A stretch of 64,000 bases of DNA, taken from Streptomyces ossamyceticus. Lineage in GTDB: Bacteria > Actinomycetota > Actinomycetes > Streptomycetales > Streptomycetaceae. The DNA lies in NCBI RefSeq assembly GCF_001418475.1, contig NZ_LIQX01000029.1:1-64000 (forward strand), in the 5' to 3' direction. Position numbers and translations under genes: made by a program. This document shows, piece after piece, positions 24,754 to 32,511 of this stretch (position 1 is the first letter of the stretch; every line of letters begins with the position of its first letter). The notes beneath the pieces are model-generated. The model searched no databases. It worked only from the letters and a program-made list of their open reading frames with translations, and was not told where the DNA came from.

Positions 24754-24945
24754 AGGACTCACCGCGTCCGCGTGACAGCCGCGCGAGGACTCACCACAGC
24801 GTCCGCGCCACCGCCACGCGAGGACCCACAGCGCTCGCGTGACAGCCACGCGAGGACTCACGGCGCTCGCGTGACACCCTCGCGAGGACTCACGGCGCTC
24901 GCGTGACACCCTCGCGAGGACTCACGGCGCTCGCACGGCACTCGG
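24754..24945. repeat. 32-bp tandem repeat with built-in hairpins
   Basis: Six imperfect copies begin at 24754, 24786, 24821, 24853, 24885 and 24917. Those at 24853 and 24885 are identical. Each later unit begins AGGACTCACGGCGCTCGCG and can form CGCGAG-N11-CTCGCG stem-loops. The array fills the gap between the convergent spo0M and M56 genes. It may act in termination; no protein-coding sense was found. Confidence 0.8.
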
Positions 24946-24984
24946 CCGGAAGGCTTGCGGTTCCCTGCCGCGGTCGGCCAGGGC

Positions 24985-25917
24985 TCACAGCGGCGTGGCC
25001 GCGTACAGGATGAGAGCCATGGTGACGGCGGAGTTCGCGGAGGACAGGGCGGAGACTGCGGCGCCGGCGGCCGCGCCCCAGGCGGCGAGGCCCACGCTCG
25101 TGAACACCGACGGCCAGCTCCGCGGCACGGGCTCCGGCGCCAGCAGCGCGGCCACCCTGCGCGGCACCGGACCGGGCACGGCGAACCCCGCGAACGTCCC
25201 GGCCGGGGTGGAGCGGGAGACGAGCGCCGCCTTGCCTATGGCGCGGGCCACGGCCCGCCGGCTGCCGACCGACCGCGCGGCCTCCTCGTCCGCCCACCGC
25301 TCCACCGTGTACGACACGGCCGTGCACAGGGGCCGCAGGAACGGGTTGGCCCGCGCGGCCAGTTGCACGGCCAGCAGGAACCGGTGGTGCCGGGCGACGA
25401 GATGGGCGCGCTCGTGCGCGAACAGCGCCCGCCGCTCGGCAGGTTCGAGGCGGGCCAGCATGCCGGTGGTCACCACCACCCGGCCGTGCCGCCGCCCGGG
25501 AAGCGCGTACGCGTACGGCGTCTCGTCCGCCAGGACGGCGACCGACGTGGCCGGCAGCCCGGCCAGGGCCCGGTGTGCGGCGCGGCGGGTGCGGCCGTGT
25601 CGCCACCCCGTCCGGGCGCAGGCCAGCACGACCGCGAGCAGCGCCGGGATGGCGAGCTTCCCGGCGACCTCGTCGTACGGGACCGCTTCTCGGACCTCGG
25701 GGTCCGACCAGCCGTCGGGAAGGGGATTGCCGGGCAGCTGGGCGGTGCCGACCACCATCAGCAGCCCGAGCGACACCGTGCTGCACGCCGCCATCACGGC
25801 GGCGACGGCGGTCAGCAGCCGGGTGGCGGTCCGCGGGTGCAGCCGCTGCTCGGCGAGGCGGGCGATCGGCCATGCCGTGAACGGCAGGACGAGCGGAAGA
25901 AAGACGAACACCCCCAT
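24985..25917 (-). CDS. M56-family membrane metallopeptidase (BlaR1-like)
   Basis: The 310-residue protein has hydrophobic segments at about 1-15, 35-60, 88-100 and 275-305, and a zinc peptidase site HERAH at 168-172 with a downstream ERWADEEAAR motif. In BlaR1/MecR1 systems such a protease responds to a signal and inactivates the BlaI repressor. No penicillin-binding sensor domain is fused here, so the signal is unknown. It lies 6 bases after the BlaI gene on the same strand, the usual gene order. Confidence 0.87.
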   Translation of the reverse strand: MGVFVFLPLVLPFTAWPIARLAEQRLHPRTATRLLTAVAAVMAACSTVSLGLLMVVGTAQLPGNPLPDGWSDPEVREAVPYDEVAGKLAIPALLAVVLACARTGWRHGRTRRAAHRALAGLPATSVAVLADETPYAYALPGRRHGRVVVTTGMLARLEPAERRALFAHERAHLVARHHRFLLAVQLAARANPFLRPLCTAVSYTVERWADEEAARSVGSRRAVARAIGKAALVSRSTPAGTFAGFAVPGPVPRRVAALLAPEPVPRSWPSVFTSVGLAAWGAAAGAAVSALSSANSAVTMALILYAATPL

Positions 25918-25923
25918 GAGGTC

Positions 25924-26313
25924 TCAGTCTTCCCCTTCGCCCCCCGCCTGCCCGAGCAGTTCTCTCAGGAGTCGCTCGTCGTCCGGCTCCAGGGAGGTGA
26001 CGAAGCTGGCCAGGACCGCCTCACGGTCGCTCTGCCCGTCGAGCACCTTGCGCATCTTGTGCGCGGCCAGGCCCGCCTGGTCCGAGGCCGGGGTCCACAC
26101 GAAGGACCGGCCGGCACGCTCACGGGTCACCGCGCCCTTGGCCAGCAACCGGGTGAGGATCGTGATCACCGTCGTGTAGGCGAGGTCGCCGCCCAGGCGT
26201 TCCTGCACCCATCCGGCGCTCGCCGGGCCGTCCGCCTCGCGCAGGGCCGACAGGACGAGCGCCTCCAGCTCCCCCTGGCCCCGCCGCGGGCCGCGCTGCC
26301 GCCGGTCCGTCAC
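25924..26313 (-). CDS. BlaI/MecI-family repressor
   Basis: The 129-residue winged-helix protein has GELEALVLSALREADGPASAGWVQERLGGDLAYTTVITILTRLLAKGAVTRERAGRSFVW as its DNA-binding part and a helical dimer tail. The GTG at 26313 follows GGGAGG, and homologues begin similarly; longer upstream starts are open but lack a ribosome site. A palindrome with the TACA-N4-TGTA signature of BlaI operators lies 118 bases upstream. It is presumably cleaved under control of the M56 protease encoded next. Confidence 0.88.
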   Translation of the reverse strand: MTDRRQRGPRRGQGELEALVLSALREADGPASAGWVQERLGGDLAYTTVITILTRLLAKGAVTRERAGRSFVWTPASDQAGLAAHKMRKVLDGQSDREAVLASFVTSLEPDDERLLRELLGQAGGEGED

Positions 26314-26430
26314 TCCTGGCCTCCCGTACGTCACCTCTGCGTTCACAGGCGGTCCATCGTATAGACGCCCTGCTCCGCGAGTTCGACCGACGGCAGGAGG
26401 AGCCCTGGACAGGAACCCCACCCATCCGCT

Positions 26431-26446
26431 TCTACAGTGCTGTAGA
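26431..26446. promoter_or_regulatory. BlaI operator-like perfect palindrome
   Basis: TCTACAGTGCTGTAGA is a perfect 16-bp palindrome with TACA/TGTA halves, the hallmark of BlaI/MecI sites. It lies between divergent blaI (118 bases) and tatA (85 bases), so one site could control both. Confidence 0.7.
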
Positions 26447-26530
26447 TTTTCTCTTCGGGCCGCTGCCGGCCCATCCGACCACAGGCCGCCGGCCCGGTCC
26501 GGCCCGAGCCGCCCAGCAGACAGGACCAGC

Positions 26531-26764
26531 ATGTTCGGACTGAGCGAAGTCGCCGTCATCCTCATCGTCGTCATAGCCGTCCTCGCCGCCAAGAAGCTCC
26601 CCGACCTCGCCCGTTCGGCCGGCAAGTCCGCGCGGATCCTCAAGGCGGAGGCCCGCGCCATGAAGGACGACGACACGGGCCCGCCTCCGCGGGTGATCCC
26701 GGGCGAGACCGCACCCCGGCCCGATGCCGCGCCGGGGGCGACGGAGCCGGGCGGGAGGCCGTAG
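26531..26764 (+). CDS. TatA/E-type twin-arginine translocase subunit
   Basis: The 77-residue protein has one N-terminal membrane helix (MFGLSEVAVILIVVIAVLAAKKLPDLAR), the typical F-G-x-x-E start, then an amphipathic helix (SAGKSARILKAEARAMKD) and a disordered Pro-rich tail. TatA proteins form the pore for folded exported proteins. It is probably a second, accessory copy because no tatC is near. Divergence from blaI around a shared palindrome suggests regulation by the BlaI-type repressor. Confidence 0.85.
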   Translation: MFGLSEVAVILIVVIAVLAAKKLPDLARSAGKSARILKAEARAMKDDDTGPPPRVIPGETAPRPDAAPGATEPGGRP

Positions 26765-26840
26765 AGCGTCGGTCGGTCGCAGCCGGAGGTGGCCTCACCG
26801 TGGCGGAGGCCTGGGCAGTGGAACGTTCCGAAAGGGGCTC

Positions 26841-27506
26841 TCAGGCTCGGGGGCGGACCACTCGGCACACCAGGTCCGCCCAGGTGACCCGCAGGCGGGC
26901 GGCGGGGACGGCGTGCTCGTGGCGCAGATGGTCCAGGGTGTCGATGTTCAGGAAGGCGAGCAGGGCGTGGGCGAGCATGTCGGGGTCGTCGCCCGCCCCC
27001 GCCTCCCGCAGGAGGGCCGACACATGGCGGTGGTACGCGGCCACGGTCGCGGAGACGTACCGGCGTTCGCCGGGCAGTTGGCGTATGAGCGCGGCACCCG
27101 GGTCCGAGTCGGTCCCGACGCGCTCAATGAGCGCACAGCCGAACGCCGTGAGCCGCTCCGCCGCCGGGGCTCCGGGTCCGAGGGGCGGCGGACCCGACGT
27201 GCAGGCCTCCTCGAAGTCGGCCTCGGCCTCGGCGAAGAGCGCGAGGAGGAGGCCGCCCCGGTCGCCGAACCGGCGGAAGAGCGTGCCCTTTCCGACGCCG
27301 GCCTCCCTTGCGACCGCCTCCATGGTGACGTGCTCGGCACCGTGTTCGGCGACCAGCCGACCGGCGGCCGCCAGCAGCCGGGCACGGTTGCGAGCGGCGT
27401 CGGAACGCTCGGGGACCGTGACCGTGCCGCCCGACTCGGCGGCCGCGTCACACGAGTCGCCTTCGTCGGCCGTGCACAAGGACGAGGGGCCGCCGCTGTC
27501 GGGCAT
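26841..27506 (-). CDS. TetR-family regulator
   Basis: The 221-residue protein has an HTH at about 35-85 (NRARLLAAAGRLVAEHGAEHVTMEAVAREAGVGKGTLFRRFGDRGGLLLALF) and a helical ligand domain. The N-terminal ~30 residues before the HTH are acidic and may be non-coding; an internal GTG at residue ~29 is an alternative start. No divergent target lies next to it: upstream is only a decayed LacI-like remnant. The target is unknown. Confidence 0.82.
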   Translation of the reverse strand: MPDSGGPSSLCTADEGDSCDAAAESGGTVTVPERSDAARNRARLLAAAGRLVAEHGAEHVTMEAVAREAGVGKGTLFRRFGDRGGLLLALFAEAEADFEEACTSGPPPLGPGAPAAERLTAFGCALIERVGTDSDPGAALIRQLPGERRYVSATVAAYHRHVSALLREAGAGDDPDMLAHALLAFLNIDTLDHLRHEHAVPAARLRVTWADLVCRVVRPRA

Positions 27507-27663
27507 CGGACTCCTTCACGCGTCGAGAATGCGATCGCCCACGCTAACGACGGCCCCCGAGCCCGGAATCCTGCGATGGTCCCGCTCCCTCTCGGCACTT
27601 GGCCCTAGGTCGTGTCCGCGCCCGGCGGTGCCCGAGGCGGAGTGGAAGGGGCTTCCCGGCGGT

Positions 27664-27790
27664 CGGTTCGACGTACACGATCGGCGTGATGCTGCCGGAC
27701 ATCCGCAACCCGTTCCTCCCGGAGATCTTCGACGGCGTCACGGCGCCACGGCGTCCCTGCGGGACACCGACTACCGGTGCGGTCGGGCTG
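27664..27790 (+). pseudogene. Fragment of a LacI-family regulator
   Basis: The frame reads YTIGVMLPDIRNPFLPEIFDGVTA, the start of a LacI/PBP-type effector domain. It then shifts to a second frame reading ATASLRDTDYRCGR, the expected continuation. No HTH or remaining effector domain is present. It sits beside the rhamnosidase gene whose promoter region carries a LacI-type operator, so it may be what remains of the old local regulator. The rest of 27507-27842 shows nothing else. Confidence 0.65.
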
Positions 27791-27842
27791 CTTCAGGCTG
27801 AGGTCCGGCCGGGATCGGCTCGGATCGACCGGGTCTCCGGCG

Positions 27843-30800
27843 TCAGTTGACGCGTATCTCGGCGAGCTGGAGGCGGAACTTGCCGGTCTCGTCGGACGCG
27901 GCCCTGCCGAGCCGGGTGACCTTCAGGCGCAGATAGCGGCCGTTGGCGGAGGTGAGGGTGTAGGTCTGGGCGGCGCCGTTCGGATTGGGCTCTCCGGTGA
28001 GGGTGCGGGCGGTGGTGTAGGTGGTGCCGCCGTCGGTGCGGGTCTGGAAGGTGAAGTCGACCGGGAAGCCCGCCGTGCCTCCGCCCGAGCCACCGGTGTC
28101 GGTGCGCGGGTGGACGGTGACCGACCCGATGGGCCGGTCGGCGCCGAGGTCGACCTCGATCCACACCGGTGTGCCGCTGACGTCGGCGGAGGGGAAATCG
28201 ATGCTGGTGAAGCCCTTGGCGCCGGCCACGCTGGTGGTGGTGCCGTCCAGCACGCGGGTCTTGCCCCAGTCGCCGTTCTCCAGGGTGTAGTTGCCGGTGA
28301 CGGTGGTCGCGGCGGTGGGGACGGTGACTTCGGCGAGCTGGAGACGGTACTTGGCGGTCTCGTCGGACGCGGGCGCGCCGAGCCTCGTGACCTGGAGACG
28401 GACGTGGCGGGCGGTGGTGGTCCGGAAACCGTAGGTCTGCACACGGCCGCCGGGGTTCGCCTGCCCGGTGACGGTGCGGACGGTGGTGTACACGCTGGAC
28501 CCGTCGAGCCGGGTCTGGATGGTGAAGTCGACCGGGAAACCGGCCGTGCCTCCGCCCGCCGCCGGGGTGTCCGTGCGGGGGAAGAGGCGTACGGCGTCGA
28601 GGTCGGTGTCGGCCCCGAGGTCGATCTCCACCCACACGGGGGCTGCGCCGACATCGGCGGAAGCGAAGTCGTTGCTGGTGTACCCCTTGGCCCCGTTCAC
28701 ACTGGTGAGGGTGCCGTCGGTGAGCCGGTCACGGCCCCAGTTGCCGTTCTCCAGGCTGTTGTTGCTGGTGACCGGCCGGCCCAGGGCGAGGTTGTCCAGA
28801 CGGCCCACGCCGGTCGCCGTGAACGTCCATGTGCCGGGTTGGACGACGAAGTACACATACCCCGAGTCCTTGCCGTCGTAGGACAGTCCGGCGACACTCC
28901 CGGTGGAGGAGCCGCCGGTGAAGACGGTGGTGTCGTTCGCCTTGACGACCGGGGACGCGCCCCCGTAGGTCGGGACGCCCACGCGCGCGGTGGTCCCGCC
29001 CGGGGACGTGAGGGTCAGCGTCGCCTTCGTCCCGTCGCGGGTGATGCCGAAGCGGATGTCGCCCTCGACGGTGGACGTCACCGTGTTGATCCTGCTGAGG
29101 CTGCCGGTCTGCGGGACGACCTCGTACGTCTCCCAGCCGGGCTTGGTGGGGCGGACACCGGCCGCGTAGGCCGACAGCGCGTACAGCGGGCCGCCGTTCC
29201 ACGCGTGGTTGTCCGTGCCCTCCGACTTCACCCACACCTCCCACAGGGTGTGGCAGGCCGGGTCGGCGACCTGGGCGGCGAAGCGGTTGCGCATCCGCTC
29301 CTCGGCGACCGTGGCGGCGCCCATCAGGTAGAGCGCCTCCAGGACGTAGAACTCCATGTAGGGGCTGGCGTTGAGGTGGGTGCGCAGCACCTCGGTGATG
29401 GCCCGGTACCGGGAGGCGGGGGCGAGTCCGGCGACGACGGCGAGGCCGTGGGCGCGGTCGTCGGTGTCGCGGGTGTAGCCCGGTGAGCGGTACTCGCCCC
29501 GGGAGGAGTTCCACAGGACGCGGTCGAAGTTGGTCTTGATGCTGTCGCGCCTGGACTTCCAGCCGACCACGTCACCGGAGTTGCCGCTCAGGTCGGCGAG
29601 CTTGGCGGCGGTGTCCAGGGCCAGGTAGTACCAGCAGTTGTCCAGGACACGGGCGTCGATGTTCGAGCCCCAGTCCTCCCAGTCCCAGTCCCCCGCCCGG
29701 TGGTTGACGAGCCCGTCGCTGTCCAGGCTCCACAGGTCCAGGTACTTCTTGACCGCCGGGTAGGCGACGGTGACGGCGGCGGCGTCGCCGGTGTAGAGGT
29801 AGTACGTCCAGAACGACCACACCGAGGCGAGCATCTGCGTGGGCAGTTCGGCGGTCCAGATCGCCGAGGGGACCGGCGAGTACAGTGCGCCGCTCGACTT
29901 CTGCCAGGCGGCGAGCTGGGCGATCGCCTTCTTCCCGAGCGCGTGGGACCTGGGGTCGAAGGTGTAGAAGCCCTCCTTGAGCTGGTTGACGACGTCACCC
30001 CACCACTGGGCCCGTTCACGGGTGGGGCAGTCCATGTAGTTGTCCCGCATGTTGACGTACATCGTGCGGGCGGCCTTGGTCCACAGCGTGTCCAGGAAGG
30101 GGTCGCTGCTGCTGAACGACCCCGCGAAGTCCGTGTCGTAGCCGGACTCCCGGTATTTCAGCTCCAGGATCGTCACACCCGCGGGGATCGTGTACCGCAC
30201 GGCCGTGCCACTCATCCACGCCAGCGACTCGAACTCCTGCACCCCGCCGGCGCAGACGTAGGTGGCGCGCATGTTGTACTGCGTCCCCGGCTCGATGCCG
30301 ACGAGGCCCACACCGTCGTCGTAGTGGTCGGTCTGGATGCCGATCACCGCGCCGGCGGGCGCGTCCACCTTCAGGAACGGGGTGACCTGGAGGTTGGACG
30401 GCAGGGTGGCCGAGATCGCGGTGGAGCCCTGGCCGGTGCCGGGGAGGGACGCGGCGTTCGCGTACGCCTTCAGATCGGAGTGGCGGAACTGCGGGATCGG
30501 CCGCTCGACGAGGGCGTTCCAGGGCGCGGAGCCCGCGGCGCCGAAGTCGGTCGGCGCCGTCCAGGCGCTGTCGTCGAAGCCGGGTGAGCGCCAGCCCGAC
30601 ATGACGGCGGCGGCACGGGCGTCGTAGTACACGTTCGACTCGGGGAGCCGGAAGTTGACCTGTGTGCCACTGGTGTTGTTCGAGTATCCCGGGTGGACGG
30701 TGTGCTTCCAGCTGGTGTCGCTGACCAGGCGGGTCGTGGTCGAGCCGGTCTCGATGTCCGACTGGAGGAGCAGCCCGCCCTTGCCGCTGCTGTTGTGCGA

Positions 30801-31205
30801 GAACCCCTGCTTGCCGAAGTACCACACCAGCAGCGCGACGGTGTTGGAGCCGCTCTTGAGGTACGGGGCGAGGTCGATCTCGTCGTAGTAGGTGTCCGTA
30901 CGGTTCGGGCCGCGCTTGAGGCCGCCTTCGAACACCACCAGCGTGCCGTTGATCCACAGCCAGTACTTCGAGTCCGCCGCGATCCGTGTCACCGCCTTCG
31001 ACGGTGCCGCGTCCAGGGTGAACGCTCTGCGGAAGGCCACCCATTGGTTCGCGGCGCTGGAGGGGGCCCAGATCCATTTCGCGGTCCACGAGACAGCGGC
31101 GGACGCCGTGGAGGCGAGGCGGGGCAGGATCGTCGAAGCAAGGGTGGGGGCGAGGGCCACGGCGATGGCCGAGCCGAGGAGCGAGCGGCGGGACATGTGC
31201 TGCAT
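27843..31205 (-). CDS. Secreted alpha-L-rhamnosidase (GH78) with two C-terminal discoidin-type CBMs
   Basis: The 1120-residue product has a Tat signal (MSRRSLLGSAIAVAL... to TASA near residue 37). An N-terminal rhamnosidase module follows (AKWIWAP... YDEIDLAPYLKSGSNTVALLVW), then an (alpha/alpha)6 catalytic domain containing DCPTRERAQWWGDV (acid glutamate region) and DWDWEDWG, and a C-terminal beta sheet. Two tandem F5/8-type modules occupy about the last 310 residues (each with LENGxWGxxRxxDGT and GFPVDFTxQTRxDG). The enzyme would release L-rhamnose from glycosides or pectin side chains outside the cell. The ATG at 31205 follows AAAAGG. Confidence 0.9.
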   Translation of the reverse strand: MQHMSRRSLLGSAIAVALAPTLASTILPRLASTASAAVSWTAKWIWAPSSAANQWVAFRRAFTLDAAPSKAVTRIAADSKYWLWINGTLVVFEGGLKRGPNRTDTYYDEIDLAPYLKSGSNTVALLVWYFGKQGFSHNSSGKGGLLLQSDIETGSTTTRLVSDTSWKHTVHPGYSNNTSGTQVNFRLPESNVYYDARAAAVMSGWRSPGFDDSAWTAPTDFGAAGSAPWNALVERPIPQFRHSDLKAYANAASLPGTGQGSTAISATLPSNLQVTPFLKVDAPAGAVIGIQTDHYDDGVGLVGIEPGTQYNMRATYVCAGGVQEFESLAWMSGTAVRYTIPAGVTILELKYRESGYDTDFAGSFSSSDPFLDTLWTKAARTMYVNMRDNYMDCPTRERAQWWGDVVNQLKEGFYTFDPRSHALGKKAIAQLAAWQKSSGALYSPVPSAIWTAELPTQMLASVWSFWTYYLYTGDAAAVTVAYPAVKKYLDLWSLDSDGLVNHRAGDWDWEDWGSNIDARVLDNCWYYLALDTAAKLADLSGNSGDVVGWKSRRDSIKTNFDRVLWNSSRGEYRSPGYTRDTDDRAHGLAVVAGLAPASRYRAITEVLRTHLNASPYMEFYVLEALYLMGAATVAEERMRNRFAAQVADPACHTLWEVWVKSEGTDNHAWNGGPLYALSAYAAGVRPTKPGWETYEVVPQTGSLSRINTVTSTVEGDIRFGITRDGTKATLTLTSPGGTTARVGVPTYGGASPVVKANDTTVFTGGSSTGSVAGLSYDGKDSGYVYFVVQPGTWTFTATGVGRLDNLALGRPVTSNNSLENGNWGRDRLTDGTLTSVNGAKGYTSNDFASADVGAAPVWVEIDLGADTDLDAVRLFPRTDTPAAGGGTAGFPVDFTIQTRLDGSSVYTTVRTVTGQANPGGRVQTYGFRTTTARHVRLQVTRLGAPASDETAKYRLQLAEVTVPTAATTVTGNYTLENGDWGKTRVLDGTTTSVAGAKGFTSIDFPSADVSGTPVWIEVDLGADRPIGSVTVHPRTDTGGSGGGTAGFPVDFTFQTRTDGGTTYTTARTLTGEPNPNGAAQTYTLTSANGRYLRLKVTRLGRAASDETGKFRLQLAEIRVN

Positions 31206-31345
31206 CGAGGGAACCTTTTCCAGGAGTGCTGGACGCGGGGAGGGACGAGGCGGCCGAACGTGGCCGGAGCGGAGCGAGGAGCGGAACCGGCCGCCTCCGG
31301 TCAGGGCACCGGGCCTCTCCTGTGCGCAGGACCGAACGACCCATA

Positions 31346-31363
31346 CGATTCTGAATCGTTTCA
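31346..31363. promoter_or_regulatory. LacI-type operator upstream of the rhamnosidase
   Basis: TGAATCGTTTCA (31352-31363; reverse TGAAACGATTCA) matches the TGAAnCGnTTCA form common for sugar LacI regulators. It overlaps a 13-bp palindrome CGATTCTGAATCG (31346-31358). It lies about 150 bases before the rhamnosidase ATG. Confidence 0.6.
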
Positions 31364-31547
31364 ATCGAGGGTGTGCAGGCGCGATCCTCAGCCCTCGGGA
31401 ACACCGGTGTCAATGGTCCGGTCGCCAGAAGTTCCGGTCGACGTCCGCCGCCACTGCCGTCACTCCCCCAACAGCCGTCGCGACCACCGTCTGCGGGCGA
31501 TGCGCGCCTCGACGTCGGGCGGTGACACCGGCCCAGGCGGGGAGGGC

Positions 31548-31568
31548 GGGCAGGCAGGCAGGCAGGCA
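31548..31568. repeat. GGCA microsatellite
   Basis: Five consecutive GGCA units occur just downstream of the YwqG-like pseudogene. It is non-coding as far as can be seen. Confidence 0.8.
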
Positions 31569-31579
31569 GTGGGAGTCTG

Positions 31580-32436
31580 CTACCCCTGCACGGTGAGCCG
31601 GGCGCGGCCGAAGCGTCGGCCGGCGAGGTCTTCGGGGCGAATGAGCCAGTAGAGGGTGTCCCCGTCGCCCCACACCGTCCTCGCGTCGCTGTCACTGTCG
31701 AACTGGGCGAGCACCACCCAGCGCTCAGCCTCCTGGTCCAGGGGCTGTTCGCCCCACGCGTGCATGCCGCCGAGCGCCGCGTTCGCGATGTCGTACTCCA
31801 CCGGGCCCTGGACGGGCACGGCGTGGCCGCCGACCTGGTGACCGATCCGGGTGCGCAGCCGCCCGAAGGCGCGGACGAACGACTTGAGCTCGGCCGGGGT
31901 CTCGCGAGGGTGGGGCCAGTGCCGGGTATCGCCGAGCAGGGCTTGCCGTGCCTGAGGCAGCCACAGGTCGGGGGCGCTCTGCTCCGTGTCCGCGGTCAGC
32001 TCCACCCGCGCGAACGCTTCCAACTCCGGGGGCGCCTCGGTCGGGACCACGGGGGTGTTCTCCGGGACGTACAAGACCTGCGCCCCGGCCCAGGTCTCGG
32101 GGTCATCAGCCGAAACGAAGACGTCCTCGTCGACCTGACCGTCGAAAAGGAAGAAGAGCAGGGTCCCCTCCTGCGGGAACTGCTCAGCGAGCCCCTCACG
32201 AGGGAGTGCGGCACACACCGCACCGAAGCGACGAAGGACCGTGGCCCGCGTCCGGGCCACTCCGGCCAGCCGCTCCCTGCCGGAAGCTCCGGGTTCCCGC
32301 CGAGGGCAGCCACGATCTGCTCGCCGTCCACCGCCCGACGAAGGCGCAGGCAAGGTCGCAGCAGCGCTGTCCAGCGCTGGGCGAGATCGCCGGGAAGATG
32401 CTCGGCAGCCAGCCGGGAGTACTGCTGATCGGTCAT
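31580..32436 (-). pseudogene. YwqG/DUF1963-like protein, frameshifted
   Basis: The N-terminal frame from ATG 32436 reads MTDQQYSRLAAEHLPGDLAQRWTALLRP... PELPAGSGWPEWPG...SFVASVRC. The expected continuation AALPREGLAEQFPQEGTLLFFLFDGQ lies in another frame that runs to the TAG at 31580, with further DUF1963 features (VLAQFDSDSD, WGDGDTLYWLI). The shift coincides with an AC/GT dinucleotide run (CACACAC at 32213-32219): one extra GT pair accounts for it exactly. It is therefore a recent pseudogene, a phase-variable tract or a sequencing error. The intact protein (about 284 residues) would be a soluble protein of unknown function. Confidence 0.75.
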
Positions 32437-32511
32437 GCAGCGCATCATCCCTTCCCCCTCTGACAGCGGGCGTCGACCTCGCGTAGCGCAAAGGCCCCTC
32501 CCCCCGCCCCG

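Larger units (their letters stand above)
31206..31579. other. Rhamnosidase upstream region and intergenic gap
   Basis: No gene was recognised. The stretch contains the LacI-type palindrome at 31346-31363 and a GGCA microsatellite at 31548-31568 next to the end of the YwqG-like pseudogene. Confidence 0.6.

Noticed and set aside
24427-24909. Leftward 160-codon frame across the 32-bp repeats
   Set aside because: It only translates the repeat array (ESSRGCHA... units) and the antisense of spo0M.
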